This document shows positions 22,730 through 34,966 of a stretch of DNA of 64,000 nucleotides, one piece after another; position 1 is the first letter of the stretch, and each line of letters begins with the position of its first letter. Source of the DNA: Labia minor (lineage: Eukaryota; Arthropoda; Insecta; Dermaptera; Spongiphoridae); assembly GCA_963082975.1 (NCBI GenBank), contig OY720344.1:7985580-8049579 (forward strand), written 5' to 3'. The notes below the pieces were generated by a model that was given only the letters and a program-made list of their open reading frames with translations, did not search any database and was not told the origin of the DNA. The translations under genes were made by a program, and so were the position numbers.

Positions 22730-23150
22730 TTAATCTCTATCTATCAATAAAGCTGTGTCAAGTTGAAGAGTAGCGTGGTCGTAATTTCGTTTCTTTGGTA
22801 CTTTAATTACCATCAGGGCCCCCCAACTCCTTAGAAATCGGTGAAACCATTTTTTTTTAATATGATGTCTCGATGTGGAACCACTAAGAGGCGTTACAGG
22901 CGCATAACCGATAACTCTGCATGCAAAAACCAGGCAAACACACACGCACACACAAGCCCGATTTTTTTTTCAGTTAGTTACTGCCTGCACTCGCATGGTG
23001 GCGCCAAAAACTTTGTTTCATCAAAGACAATAGAGTTTACTAGTCTTAGAGATGGTCTGTGATTACCATCAATATGGACAAGGTTCACCAAATGATAAGG
23101 TTTATCACCAATCATAGATAACTGGGTTTACGCAAAGACTTACAAGTTTC
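22730..23150. other. Unassigned less AT-rich block with overlapping ORFs
   Basis: ORFs of 73 codons on both strands (minus 22730-22951, plus 22841-23062) overlap over ACACACACGCACACAC and GGGCCCCCC. Neither has a known domain. It may be an old transposon fragment or non-coding DNA. Confidence 0.25.
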
Positions 23151-23330
23151 CATTCTCTAAACTCTAAACATTTCATCAAATTATACTCGTGATTTTGGAG
23201 GAGACAAATTTAAGATTATTATTTTTTTTTCATTTCACTTATACAAGTATTAATTAGGTTTATGATAAATTAAATTATTTTTATTAGTAATTTAAATACA
23301 TTTCTACATCTATATATATATATATATATA

Positions 23331-23652
23331 TATTCACTAATTTTAGGGGATTTTTTGGGTTCGGTTTGGATATGGGGAAATTATTTAAAATTAATTTTTC
23401 TCTATCCAATCCGAACTGAAAAAAAAAAACAAAAAAAAAATAGTAGAGCCCTCTGCTGGTCAAATTAATAAAACATGGTACCTAAATAGAATATCAATGG
23501 ATTTTCATATGCAAATTTTAATAATTTTTAACCCGTAAACTAGAAGAGACCGAGAAATATTTCATAATGAAAGTTTCTTTGGAATTAAAAAAGGAATCCA
23601 TCACAAAGTTTTATACAAATCCATGACATGACAACTAATCTGAACAATTACC
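23331..23652. mobile_element. R4 fold-back MITE, copy b, left arm lost
   Basis: Begins inside the centre of R4 (CACTAATTTTAGGGGATTTT) right after a (TA)n tract and runs through the right arm to GAACAATTACC. The left arm is missing, so no target duplication is visible. Confidence 0.8.
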
Positions 23653-23934
23653 ATAATTATAAATTAAATATATATTTAGTACAATAATAATTACGTAATA
23701 ATAATAAATAGTTTTTCTTTTTTATTTAATAAATTAATTTCAAAATATTAAATCTGATTCTATTTTAAATTAAACCCCATCAACATTAACTAAATAATTG
23801 GAAGAAACTATACATAATTAGATTTATGAATACTACCAATAGTTAATGTATATATACCATCTTTTAGTAGTTTTGTTATAGCATTTCAAAAATTATTTTG
23901 TCTTATATCGAGTAATATCATTGAGTTAGTAAGC
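23653..23934. other. AT-rich intergenic DNA
   Basis: No gene or repeat family is recognised. Confidence 0.4.
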
Positions 23935-24060
23935 ACAGTGAAGGAAAAATGTAAACACCATCAGGACGTTCTTATTGGAATAATGAAAACCTTGACCTTT
24001 CTCAACCGGTTAACTGCCCGACAACAGCGCCCACATCGCGTTTACATTTTTCCGTTACTA
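23935..24060. mobile_element. Short MITE-like unit with terminal inverted repeats
   Basis: GGAAAAATGTAAAC (23943-23956) and its inverse GTTTACATTTTTCC (24040-24053) enclose about 80 bp of balanced composition. The outer AGTAA/TTACT is also loosely inverted. It could be a Tc1-like MITE. Only one copy is in the window. Confidence 0.45.
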
Positions 24061-24551
24061 AACATATGTATAATTTAAATAAGCTTTAGAAATTAAAAAG
24101 AAAAAAGTATACCACAATCTGTAAAAACTAAAATTGTACCATACTTTTAATTTCAATTTTTATATTTTGATCAATGCTGATAAATTCACGTGTAGTTAAG
24201 TATATATATTATTGATTACATTAAATAGATCAAATATCTTCTTTATCATCCTAAATTTTAATACACACACTACCTTTTCTCTTCCTCAACAAATTCAAAA
24301 GTCAAAGATTTGTGTTATATTATTAATAACATTATTATAATATTTCAATTTATTCTTTAAGCTTTCATAAATGATTAATGGGTATCAAATATTTCAAATA
24401 ATAATTTCACTAATACCAATCGACGGTAGTAATTGGATTAAATCAAAGTATAGTATATCATTTTATACAGAATTTAATATTTTCAGATAATGCATAATTA
24501 CTATTAATTGAATATAAAAAACTCATTATTTTTTATTTATTTATTATTTTT
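24061..24551. other. AT-rich intergenic DNA
   Basis: Nothing recognisable. Confidence 0.4.
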
Positions 24552-25113
24552 ACTATCTTGCCAGAGATAGTATTGCATTTACGAAAATTTTCGATATTGA
24601 GATTTTGATGTTTTTATACGTTTTGATGGTTCCTGAATCATTTTCACTAAGGTTGAGAAAAATGTCTGTGTGTGTGTAGAGAAGATTACGCAAAAACGGT
24701 TTGAGCTAGAATCATGAAATTTTGTATACGGGCATTATTCAAAATTCGTAGTTTTCTATCAACTTTTGAGAAATGTAGCTCAACCGGAAAAGGGTCATTA
24801 CCTATAACGTTTTGATTTTTTTCCTCTAAAGTGACCGTAAAAATAAAGATATATTTTTGACAATTTTTCTCATGATTAAAAATTGTATAAAACTGCTATA
24901 TACAGAATTTCAGATTGATTGAATCACTGAAAGTTCCAGAATTAATTTTTTAACACTGCAAATCTCACGCGCCAAGACGTGACGTGGTGCTATCAACAAA
25001 AAGTCAAACATGCGCTGTTTAATAAATATTATTTATTAATTTTAATATATAATTTATATAATTAATTAAATTTAATTTAAATATATAATATATTATGTTA
25101 TTTAATCCAATTC
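24552..25113 (+). mobile_element. R1 repeat, copy b, 3' hairpin lost
   Basis: Starts ACTATCTTGCCAGAGATAGT and keeps the (TG)n tract, GTAGCTCAACCGGAA, ACGTGACGTGGTG and TATTTAATCCAATTCA. It then breaks into a T run exactly where the GCGAGATAGT motif and 3' hairpin should be. Confidence 0.85.
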
Positions 25114-25285
25114 ATTTTTTTTTTTTTGGAGTAGGATTTTTTTAAAGATGATTTATTATTTGTAGAGCTTTTAAAGTTGAGTTGTTGTTTTGTATTTTTA
25201 TGGGTCAAGGATATTTTCCATTTTAGGGTTCTAATTCAAGTTAATTAAATTTCCAACGCGTAATTAATCTGAATTGCTTCCATAA

Positions 25286-25414
25286 AGAGATGAGATCGCG
25301 GGAGCCTATTCGTTCCAAACGACCGCCCCGGTAAACACGAGGTCCAAGGTCTTCAGATCAGCCGCCGAGGCCGTTACAACCCAACAACAAATCAACAACG
25401 AATACCTGGGGTAG
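25286..25414 (+). other. Coding-like 42-codon open frame, possible exon
   Basis: In a block with G/C-rich codons, the frame after TAA at 25283 reads RDEIAGAYSFQTTAP..., continues through SKVFRSAAEAVTTQQQ and ends NNEYLG-stop. It has no ATG. GGTAAACACG within it and GGGGTAGAAG at its end could act as splice donors. The residue mix is protein-like, unlike nearby chance frames. It could be an exon, an old processed pseudogene or a transposon remnant; I recognise no family. Confidence 0.3.
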
Positions 25415-26193
25415 AAGCATATAGAAAATACCGTTGCCCAGAAGAGATTATGATAGATAACCTTGCAAAAAATAAAATACAAAAAGAAAAACTCTTGTTT
25501 CTTTCAATTTTTTCTACCGATATTCATTTTTAAATGCTTTAAAGTTCCAAATGGGTGGGAGGATTATTATTAATTGAAATTTGTTGACTTCTGGTCTTTT
25601 ATTGAATACACCTATAAAACCTTTAAAAGATAGGAGATTATGACACTACAACACAACAAGGTCACCACCGATAGTGCAGATATCACTTTTGTTGTATTAA
25701 ATTTGTTCGATGTAGAAATAGTTGGTAAAAATGAAGGTCAATTTTGTAGTTTATCATCTGTAAAAGTCGCCCAACCGATTATCCATCTAATCTGCATAGC
25801 AAAAGTAGAATGTCAAGTGGAGGTGGAGTTATCGACAAACAATGTTCATGTTTCTTTATCCTAACAGTCTTGATAAATACAATAAATATGTAAATGTATT
25901 ACGTTACAAAATTACATGTGATTTGTACAACGAGTATTTCTTTTTTTTTTCTTTTCCTAGATTAGATATCATCAAAATTATATACTTACTCTAAGATTTT
26001 AACACAAAAAGTAAAAAAAAATTACATAAATTATATACAAATAATAATGTTTAAATTTATTATTAATATTGTTAAAATTTGTAGTAATAATTGTAATAGT
26101 AAAAGTACTAATATTATTTTTAATGTATTAGAAGAGAATACACTTTGTTCATATTTTTGTTTATTTCTTGAATCTATCTATAATATATATGTG
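25415..26193. other. Intergenic DNA with one unassigned ORF
   Basis: A 74-codon plus-strand ORF at 25640-25864 (MTLQHNKVTTDSADITFVVL...) is of fairly balanced composition but matches no family I know, and its reverse strand is also partly open. I leave it as unassigned. The rest is AT-rich. Confidence 0.3.
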
Positions 26194-26735
26194 GTACCTA
26201 CTTACTAGCCAGCTATAAGTAGGTACTATCGACCAAATGATGAATTTATAAAAAAAATAATTAATTTTTAATTATTTACTTTTAACCCCTTAATTGAAAT
26301 AATTTAAAAGAACATAAATTAAAAAACAAAACAGTCATAAAATATATAAACCTTAAACATACGTATTAATCCACTGAAAGCCAGAAAAGTATGGTCTGTG
26401 GATATAACATAATATATATTTCGTAATTTGATTATCAAATATTATTAAAATAAATATTTTTAATTTTATTTTATTAATACTATTTTGTATATAAGGAAGC
26501 GCTGTCCAGTGTTGCCCGGTGTAATTTTTGTATGTAATTATTTTCTATTTTCAATTAAGAAAAAACCAACAAAGATGATTTTTCCCGAGGCTGAAACCAA
26601 TATAGATCGATTTTTCTTTCTAAATATTAACTATGGTGTGAATTTCAAAAAAATCTTTCGAGCGGTTTAATATTTCAAAAATACAAATATATCTACATTT
26701 ATATATACAATTTTAAAGATAAATGAGTTTTTAAG
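26194..26735 (-). mobile_element. R3 repeat, copy a (diverged relative of R2)
   Basis: Begins with the perfect hairpin GTACCTACTTA / TAAGTAGGTAC (26194-26226). The body shows ATTAATCCACTGAAAG-CAG, GGAAGCGCTGTC, AACAAAGATGATTTTTCCCG and TGAAACCAATATAGATCG, parallel to R2 read in the same direction. With 27478-27893 it forms a pair of inverted copies about 0.75 kb apart. The 61-codon ORF at 26485 lies inside it and is not a gene. Confidence 0.65.
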
Positions 26736-26793
26736 GAATAATTCTACAATTAACATTTTATTAATTTTTTCCAATGGGTGAAGTACATATGTG

Positions 26794-27019
26794 CCAGTAA
26801 GAAGACAAACCGATTAACTCCAATTTTTAAAATTTTGCTAGTAATGTAAGGTAATCTGCAACATATGAAGTGAATAATGAACTTGATAATCTTAATATTG
26901 CAATGCAATGTACATTTTTCTGTAATCAATAAGCCTGAATTTTCTACAAACTGAACACTTTGGGCTTAATTTTCTCAGTTTCTTTAAATGTGGAGTTAAT
27001 CGCCTTGGCTTCTGACTGG
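26794..27019. mobile_element. MITE with about 40-bp terminal inverted repeats
   Basis: The left end CCAGTAAGAAGACAAACCGA and following TTAACTCCA match the inverse of the right end (TGGAGTTAATCGCCTTGGCT, then TCTGACTGG). Flanks TACATATGTG and TACAAATATGTG look like a target duplication of about 10 bp with a 2-bp change. The size is 226 bp and there is no ORF. Confidence 0.65.
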
Positions 27020-27477
27020 TACAAATATGTGTGATATGTCTAATAAATATTCCTATAAAATATTTATAAAAATAAAAACTAAAATTGTCAAATTGAATAT
27101 TTTACTATTTTATTAATCCAATGAAATCATTAAAAATTTATTTTTATAATTTGTTTTTGTTTTTGTTTTGGTTCAAAAAAATAGTCGTTTCGAACATACA
27201 TATAAGCTGTTAGCTTATTAGTCAAGATTCGTTAAGTTTTGAGTGTATTTTTCATTCAAGGAGTAACATGATGCTGTCATTTTTTTTTAAATCGAAGCAA
27301 TTCAATTAAATAGCATTCATTACAAAATGATTCAAGTTTGGTGATTATTTTTTTCCCATTCAACATGATTTATAATACGGTATTTTGAACCAATTGTTTT
27401 TTTTTTCAATTTTTCTAACCATTCATGATATTAATATCATCGTAATTAAAATTATCTGTATATTTATATTATTATAT
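27020..27477. other. AT-rich intergenic DNA
   Basis: Nothing recognisable between the MITE and the inverted R3 copy. Confidence 0.4.
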
Positions 27478-27893
27478 CTTATCTTATTATACTAGCAAAA
27501 ATTGTATATATATATTTGTATTATTGAATATTAAACCTCTCGAAGGATTTTTTTTCAAATTCGTACCATAGATAATTTCTATAAAGAAAAATCGATCTGA
27601 ATTGATTTCAACCTTGAGAAAAAATATCTTTAATAGTTTTTTTCTTATTTTAAAATACGACATTTAAATGTCGTCATCAGCTACGTCAGACAGCGCTTCC
27701 TTAAATACAAAATATTATAAATATAAATAAAATCCAATTATGAAATATATATTATGTTATATCTACAGGCCATACTTTCCGGTCTTTCAGTGCATTAATA
27801 CGTAAGTTTAAGGGGTGTATATTTTAAGACTATTATTTTTTAATTTATGTTCTTTTAAATTATTTGAACGACGGCACAGTGAACCAGGTACTA
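27478..27893 (-). mobile_element. R3 repeat, copy b
   Basis: Inverse of copy a. Read on the minus strand: GTACCTGGTTCACTGTGCCG, CAAATAATTTAAAAGAACAT, ATTAATGCACTGAAAGACCG, GAAGCGCTGTC and TTTGCTAGTATAATAAGAT at the far end. Confidence 0.7.
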
Positions 27894-28644
27894 TATATTA
27901 TAAATAAAATATTATGATTATAAAATATATTGTTTATAAATTATCTAAAAAAATGTATTCTTTCTATAAATTATTGCATGACACTTCTTTATAACAACTA
28001 AAATAATACTTTTATCAATTTTAAAATTTATATTCATAAAATATCCCTTACAACAAAATATATATATATATAATGTATAAGTTAATTATTTCTTATTAAA
28101 AGTCGAATGTCTTACTGAGAATTGAAAATGAATAAAATGACTGGCCCTTAAATAATAATATACACTACAATATATTATTCATTAATTCATAGTTTTAATT
28201 ATTTCTTATGAAAAAGTGACTTAAAAATTTAACAGAAATTTATACCTATGTTTATTTTTTTATTTCACATGAAGGTAATATTTATGGAAATTTATTATTA
28301 AAAAAAAACTATAAAAATAGGAGGAAGGTGTTTGGTAAATAAATTACCTTACGATTGAATTGTTTCAAATTATAGAAAAGGTTTACAATTTATTTCAATT
28401 TATGTATTTAATTATAAAATCAATGCATATGTATTCATGGGAAAATGATTTCATATTGGAGGGAAAAAAAAAGAAAAAATAATAAATTTAGTAATTAATC
28501 TAATTTTATTTTTGAAAATTATTTATTAAATTTAAAAGTACATATAATGTTTATTTGGTTTTGATTATTTATTCAAAAATCAGCAATTTGTAAAATAAAT
28601 ATTTCATTCAACAACAAAAAAACAACAACAACAACCACAATTTA
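27894..28644. other. AT-rich intergenic DNA
   Basis: No gene is supported. (TA)n lies at 28058-28073 and (AAC)n near 28611-28636. Confidence 0.5.
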
Positions 28645-28835
28645 TCTTATTATGCTAGCTAAAATTGTATATATATATAGCCATGGGTTCTCAAAAACCG
28701 ATCTAACGATTTTTTTCAAATTCACACTAGATATAGTATTTATAAAGAAAAATTGATTTTTATTGATCACACATCTCAGGAAAAATACATCTTAATTATT
28801 TATTTCTTAATTTAAAATTATATATGGAGACGTCA
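28645..28835 (-). mobile_element. R3 repeat, fragment c
   Basis: ATCTTATTATGCTAGCTAAA matches the end of copy b, followed by AATTCACACTAGATATAG, AAGAAAAATTGATTTTTATT and a degenerate GGAGACGTCA. The second half is missing. Confidence 0.6.
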
Positions 28836-29048
28836 AAAATGGCATCCATATTGAAATTTGACTCCCGCCTTTTTTTAAAGGTTATTGTATTAATATTTTT
28901 TTATATTTAAAATATTTTAAAATTTTTAATTTAATTTCGAAATAAAATTAAAAATATATATTTTAATAATATTTTATAATTATAAATTACGATATATATT
29001 TATCATTCTTCCAATAAAAAAAATATTCATTCACTTAGAAACATACCT
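28836..29048. other. AT-rich spacer
   Basis: Nothing recognisable. Confidence 0.4.
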
Positions 29049-29260
29049 AATAATACATATTTATGTATTATTGAGGACACCAAGTTCCATTCATTTTATT
29101 CAGATTGATGCATTGATGCAACATTTAATAATTGTAATAAATAATTAAAGAATTGTATTTCAGCTCGGTGTCCCAAGTATTAATATTATCAGCCAAACCC
29201 AATAATAATGAATTATTTTTTTTAACTTAAGTACCGAGCCGAGGCTCGGGGTCCCGGTAC
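29049..29260. repeat. Two hairpins flanking a short block
   Basis: AATAATACATA / TATGTATTATT at 29049-29072 is a perfect 11-bp stem. At 29231-29260, CCGAGCC-GA-GGCTCGG sits within outer GTACCG ... CGGTAC. The G/C-rich hairpin resembles the 3' hairpins of the R3 family (GTACC... outer stem), so this may be a remnant end. Confidence 0.5.
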
Positions 29261-30644
29261 TATTATATTATAATAGTTTAAAAAAAATACAAATTAAATT
29301 AATCTTAATAATAAATAGTAAATTTATTGACATAAATAAATATTTTTTTTTTAATTTAAATCATTTTAATTTCTATCATGTCTAAAATTATTAAACAATT
29401 TATTTATTTATTTATTTATTTATTTAATTAATTATTAAGTTAAACTAAAGTCTTTATAATAATCCATCACTACTACTACACTTTGTTTTATTACATATAT
29501 TTTCGTATTTGGTAAATAAAGTTAGTTACTTATAACAAAAATGGCAAATATTTAATTAATTTTATTTTCTAGGTATAATTGATAACTTTTATATAAAAAT
29601 AACAGTTGGTAATAAATTGCAATAAGTCGTAATCTTGTAAACGAGTTTTTTTTTTCTGTCTCTCTCTTTCGTCTTTCAACTTTGTGCTGGATTCTTACTT
29701 CTAATTGGCGATGATTCAACAGTGACCATGAATTATCAGAGAGAGAGAAAGAAATAAAATAAATAAATAAATAACACGTGGGTAAAATATAATGAAAAAA
29801 AAATCAAATGGTAAGAAATAAGATAGTAAAAAAAAAAATGATTTTTTTTTTTTTTTAATTTTTGGAATTTTTATACTAACATAAGCTATGTATTATTATA
29901 TTAATTACTAATTGACCACCTTCTCACTATTAATAAATTTAGTCGGATATAATAATACTTAAGATTCACTTTATAATACACCAATACCTCGCTTTGTGTA
30001 TTTTTTTCAAAGTTACGTTGTTTTGGAATTAATTTTTAAGTTTAAATAAATAAATAATTTTTTTAAGTTTTTGTTTTTAATTTTTTGAAATTTCTTTTTT
30101 TTCTCTGGGATGATATCACAAAATGAAATTTGTAATTTTAATTTATTTATTTAATTAATTTATTACATTTTAAATTATTTTTTAAATAAGTATTAATTAT
30201 ATATTGAATTGCTCATTTCATGTTTAAATTCAATAATTGTAATTTCGAAATTGTCGAATTTTCTCGTAAGTGAAAAATTAAATGACAAGTGATGAAACAA
30301 TATTGTTTACTAGTGAGATCATCACAAATTTTGTAAATAGTATTTTATAATTTTAATTAATTTTCAAATAAATATTGTATATTACATAGAACATATTCGT
30401 TTCTTTTAGATATGTAAATTACATAAAAGATTGTGGAATTTTCAGTTAAGTGAAAAATTATTTATTTGGATTTAAAACCAACATTTCTGAAAATTTAAAT
30501 GGCTCAATATTTGGTACATTGGATCAACTACTGGCAAGGTATCAATTACTGGCTGGGTCACCCTTCCTATTTAATTGACAGAAACATTTCCTAAGCCGAC
30601 TGACAGGGGGATTTTCATTAATTTTTAAAAATTAATTTCATTTT
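29261..30644. other. AT-rich intergenic DNA
   Basis: (TTTA)n occurs near 29399-29425. A pyrimidine/purine patch lies at 29650-29750 (TCTCTCTCTTTCG; AGAGAGAGAAAG), again partly self-complementary. No gene is seen. Confidence 0.5.
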
Positions 30645-31018
30645 ACCGACCGACGATAGGAAGGATTACATATCTCCACGAATCGTGTATTTTGTTAACA
30701 GAAAAAAAGTATTTTTAGCATGATGTCTGTCCGTCTGTCCATTGTGTGTTCGTATAAACGTGTATTGCTTTAACGGCTTAACGAATTTTTATTAAATTTA
30801 ATATATTTACAAAATTCATCAGTAGCATGAATTCATCAACTTTTGGTATATATCCGGAAAGCGGAGGTTGTAGTTTACAAAATATTAATTTTATATTCAT
30901 TGTCATAAATTTTCTACTTAAAATATGGTAGTAATTAATAATTGAGTATATAAACTAAAAATAAAAACCAAAATAATATAATTTATTCATTTTAATTCAA
31001 GTTTAAAAAATTTTTTTT

Positions 31019-31053
<35 letters not shown>

Positions 31054-31527
31054 CTACATGGCTTGAAAATTCCCGGGATTTTTCCATAGATGGCTCCACT
31101 AGAAAATGAACATGACTCATTTCGAGAGGCTCATCTGTCACTAGTTGATGTATGAAGTATCATGACATTTCGTTCATACGTTTATGTGACGTTTGAGTGA
31201 CGCTACTTTCGCCTTCATAAAAAACAGGAATATCACGTCTTGGTTAATCATTGTTTTTTAATGGGAAAAACTTGTGAACTATTAGTGCAGTGGTTGCAGG
31301 GATGTTATCCCACATCTGCTCCTTCGAGAACGACTGTAGCTTGTAAACGAATGAACGAAATGTCATGATACTTCATACATAAACTAGTGACAGATGAGCC
31401 TCTCGAAATGAGTCATGCTCATTTTCTAGTGGCGTCACCTATGGAAAAATCCCGTGACTTTTCAGCCCATGTAGTATATATAATGTTGTTTTTAAATTAA
31501 TTTATTTCAAATTGTCGGTCGGTTCTT
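30645..31527 (+). mobile_element. R2 repeat, subtype B, interrupted by a MITE
   Basis: Starts TACCGACCGACGATAGGAAG, then CATATCTCCACGAATCGTG, GCATGATGTCTGTCCGTCTG and GGTATATATCCGGAAAGCGG, and ends TTATTTCAAATTGTCGGTCG-GTT; the final hairpin is replaced by a T run. The mariner-derived MITE at 31054-31474 splits it within a (TA)n tract. The closest relative in the window is the copy at 56896-57412. Confidence 0.8.
31054..31474. mobile_element. Mariner-derived MITE with 130-bp terminal inverted repeats
   Basis: It is 421 bp long, flanked by TA on both sides. Ends CTACATGGCTTGAAAATTCC and its near-inverse open arms of about 130 bp (31054-31183 and 31345-31474) that differ at about 10 positions by eye. 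The interior translates in one frame to CYPTSAPSRTTVACK, which recalls the helix-turn-helix part of mariner transposases. This points to an internal deletion product of a mariner with long inverted repeats. Confidence 0.85.
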
Positions 31528-33606
31528 TTTTTTTTTTTTGATTTTACATTGATAAAATAGGTGGAGTAAATTTAAAAATATATATAATATAATTTATATA
31601 TATATATAAAACACTTTCTATAACCTATCAATTATCAATCAATGTTGTTTTAGAATGAAAAAAATAATAGAATTAGAAGAGTCATGTAAAGATTTATTTT
31701 TGAAATAAAAACGAAAATACTCGTATAGGTTTAATGGTAAAAGGTGTAATTAACTAATTATATTTATTTGTCTAAGTATTACTATAATATTTGAATTTAT
31801 GTTAATTTGGTTAATGTATTAAAATATATGAATATGTGTTGTACCAATTTGCGTGTTTATAAAAATATAACGTTGCCTAAATGTTTAAAGTTTAAATGAA
31901 TTGTAATATTCTCTATATTAAAATAGAACCTATAATTCCAGGTCATACATAAGTTTTATTATAAAATTGTCATGGCAACATAATGTTTTTGTTAATTTTA
32001 TTTATATAGGATAGAGAGAATATGATTTATTTGGTTTATTTGGTTTATAGAGAAACCAATTGGTAGATATCGATTTCAGTAGTATCATACAAATAAAAAA
32101 TTACAGGGGTCGATAAATCTACTCCAAATATAATGTATATATATAGATTGGCAATTATATTTTTATTTATTCTCTGTTCAGTTGCTTTTCAAAAAGGTTC
32201 GATAGTTTTAGTTATAAATTTTACTCATTTCGTATTCAATTGATTCCATTTTATTTTTCTCTGAAATCAAATGGAAACAATAAAACAACTTAATATAAAG
32301 AATCTAATCTTAAAGTAATAACACCAACTATTAATGTATGATAACACGCACGTCTACATAAAGCTTCAATCATTGTTAACAAATTAACTTCTCTACAATA
32401 AGAAATTCAAATACATCCTCCACATTATCCGGATATTTCACCAATCAATTATTACCTTTTTTTAATAATTATGAATTATTTTTAAGAGTAAAAAATATAA
32501 TAACCAAAATTATATTATAAAAGACTTGAAATTTTTTATTAACCTTTTACATTACTTGCTCAAAAAAATTTTCGATTAGCTTTAATAAATGATTTTTTAT
32601 AACAAATTTATATAGATTCAAAATTCCATATAATCTGTTACAATATTAATTTATTATAACTGTTTTTTTTTACCACTAACACCGTTATATACATTTTAAC
32701 AAGATAATAATTAATATTTAAAATAATTGTATATCAAGTTGAAGGTAATATTGAAATATGTAATCTTAATTTTTAATTTAGTTTTTCTTTTTGTAATTTT
32801 TCAAAATACAAATATACCAGTCTTTGTCTCTTGGTAATTTATTATTATTACAATAAATCAATGCTAAATTTGATTATAATTTAATTGTAATACTACAAAC
32901 AGACATTATATTCCGTATAATGAGTATATATATAGTCAGTTATTATCGAAATAATATACTTAGATAAATATATTCAAGAGAATTTTTTTTTCTTTCAAAT
33001 TAGTAAGTATATGTGCAACTTTTTGTAATAAAATAAACATTGAATTACTATTGAATATATTATATGGTAGATTTATTGATTTTTTGTTTTTCAACTACAA
33101 GTATAGAATATAAACAAAGTTTAATAAATGTTAAACGTGCATAATAGAAGATTCATTCAATTTTGAATGGGACTAATCTAATGATATTTTTTTTTAAAAA
33201 ATCAAAGATAAGGTGATGTTTATACATAGATGAATAGATGGCTGAATGTATGTTTGTCAATGTTTGTCATTATATTATCATTAAATATGAATAATCATTA
33301 ACGGAAGTATTCTAATATAAAATTACGTGTGGGTGTAAACATAATAGGTACAATTTGTAACTTAATTATCTCAATGATGGTTTCAATAACAATGAATGAA
33401 ATATTATTTTCAAATCATCAATTAGTCTTTCAAGACATTTTTTTAATTTCTTATTCTTTAACTGTTCACATTTGAAGACACACCTTATTTTCAAATTAAT
33501 TAATTAATATTATATAAGTCGTTTATATTAGAAAAAATCTAGAAATTTTAGAGAATTTAGCTTAGATAAAAGATTCTTTTTTTTCAAAATGATTATAATC
33601 TTCCTG
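31528..33606. other. Long AT-rich intergenic stretch
   Basis: No gene, no repeated family member and no GC-richer island could be supported in these 2 kb. Only short (TA)n and A/T runs are present. Confidence 0.5.
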
Positions 33607-34108
33607 AGTAATTGTTTAAAAACCGGGAAGTTTCAGGGATTTGGATGAAATTTTGCCAGTGGATTCCTTTTTTAATTCCAAAGAAACATTCCTTATTCGG
33701 TCTCTTCTAGTTTACAAGATAAAAATTATTAAAATTTGCATATAAATTCATTGATATTTTATTTAGCTACCGTGTTTTATTCATATGACCAACAGAGAGC
33801 TTCACTAATTTCCGGGGGGGGGGGGGGGTTTCAGTTCGGTTTGGATATATAAAAATTAAAAAAATAATTAATTAAATAATTTCCTATATTCAAACCTAAC
33901 CGAAAAAAACCGAAAATTAGTGAATTAGTCAATAAAACATTATTAAATGGCTGCTCATTCATAACTAGTTTCAACTTTTAATAATTTTTATCTCGTAAAT
34001 TAGAAGAAAGTGAGAAATATTGTATAAGAAAAGTTTCTTTGGAATTAAAAAAGGAATCCACTGGTTTCATCCAAATGTCTGAAGCTTACCGGTTTGTAAA
34101 CAATTACC
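33607..34108. mobile_element. R4 fold-back MITE, copy c, with a poly-G run in its centre
   Basis: The left end TAATTGTTTAAAAACCGGGA and the right end ACCGGTTTGTAAACAATTACC are mutually inverted. The centre has CACTAATTTCC followed by a run of 14 G (about 33815-33828). Flanking 8-mers do not match convincingly. The 66-codon ORF at 34067-34267 overlaps its end and is not a gene. Confidence 0.85.
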
Positions 34109-34385
34109 TTCTCCCGTTATTATTCCTGATATTTTATTTGGCATTGATTGACATGTAATTATTAGAGTCGTTTTTGTAACAAAACAATATTTATATTTTA
34201 GTAGAGTATATATAAATCTCATGGAATCTCTATGGATTTTCACTTTTAAACACACACATATACACATACGCAGAAAAAGTTTTTTTTTTGGACTAATGCG
34301 AACTTGAAAGGGGTAAATTTCCGTTAAATATTACAATTCGAATTTTAAAAAAATCACAATACTTCTCTATTATATACATATATTA
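34109..34385. other. AT-rich spacer
   Basis: Nothing recognisable beyond ACACACACATATACACATAC near 34250. Confidence 0.4.
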
Positions 34386-34849
34386 TAGGAAGGTCATTCC
34401 ATGAGTCCTTAGCAAATCTCATAGAAGACACCATTCCCCCCTCACTTGAATTTTAGTTTTATGGAACATCTGGTTTCATTTTATAGTCGACTTAAGTGTA
34501 AAATTTGCATTATTTAACAAAATCGAAATCGAAAAAAGTGAGTTTCGTTCAGTGATAAAATACTTTTATTTGAAAGGTTTGTCGCCGAAAGAAATTAAAG
34601 CCGTGTTAAATAAAGTCCATGGCAAATTTACTTCTGCGTTTGCCACCGTTTATAATTGGGTTAATGAATTTAAACGTTGCCTTACGTCAACAAATGATGA
34701 ACATCGTTCCGAGGTTCCAAGACCCGAAATGGTCAACAAAAAACAGCAAATCGGTTTAAACGATTCACTATTTAAAGTGCACGCGATAGGTGACGGTCTA
34801 TGGGCATATTATAAGGGACGTTTTTTTAATTATCAAAAAATTGAGATTT

Positions 34850-34966
34850 GTAAACGGCCATATCGTGCTGAAAGCACCAGTTCTCGTCTGATCACTGAAG
34901 TTAAGTCTTACCGAGAGCGTTTAGAAGTTGGATTGGTGACCGCTTGGGAACAGCAGGTGCTGTTTA
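34850..34966 (+). other. 5S rRNA-derived segment (not a functional 5S gene)
   Basis: Follows the 5S rRNA line closely: CGGCCATA, CTGAAAGCACCAGTTCTCGT, CTGATCACTGAAGTTAAG, GTTTAGAAGTTGGATTGG and GTGACCGCTTGGGAACA. The termini GTAAAC and GTTTAC pair perfectly, so helix I is kept, but with changed bases on both sides relative to the usual GCCAAC/GTTGGC. The internal polymerase III promoter (A-box AAGTTAAGTC and C-box GGTGACCGCTTGGGAA) is largely intact. Direct fusion to a tRNA SINE excludes a normal 5S locus. Confidence 0.9.

Noticed and set aside
22841..23062. 73-codon plus-strand ORF as a gene
   Set aside because: It overlaps an equally long minus-strand ORF and includes translated (CA)n; no family recognised.
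34850..34966. A functional 5S rRNA gene
   Set aside because: It is fused to a tRNA-derived SINE and lies inside a mariner relic; there is no tandem 5S array.
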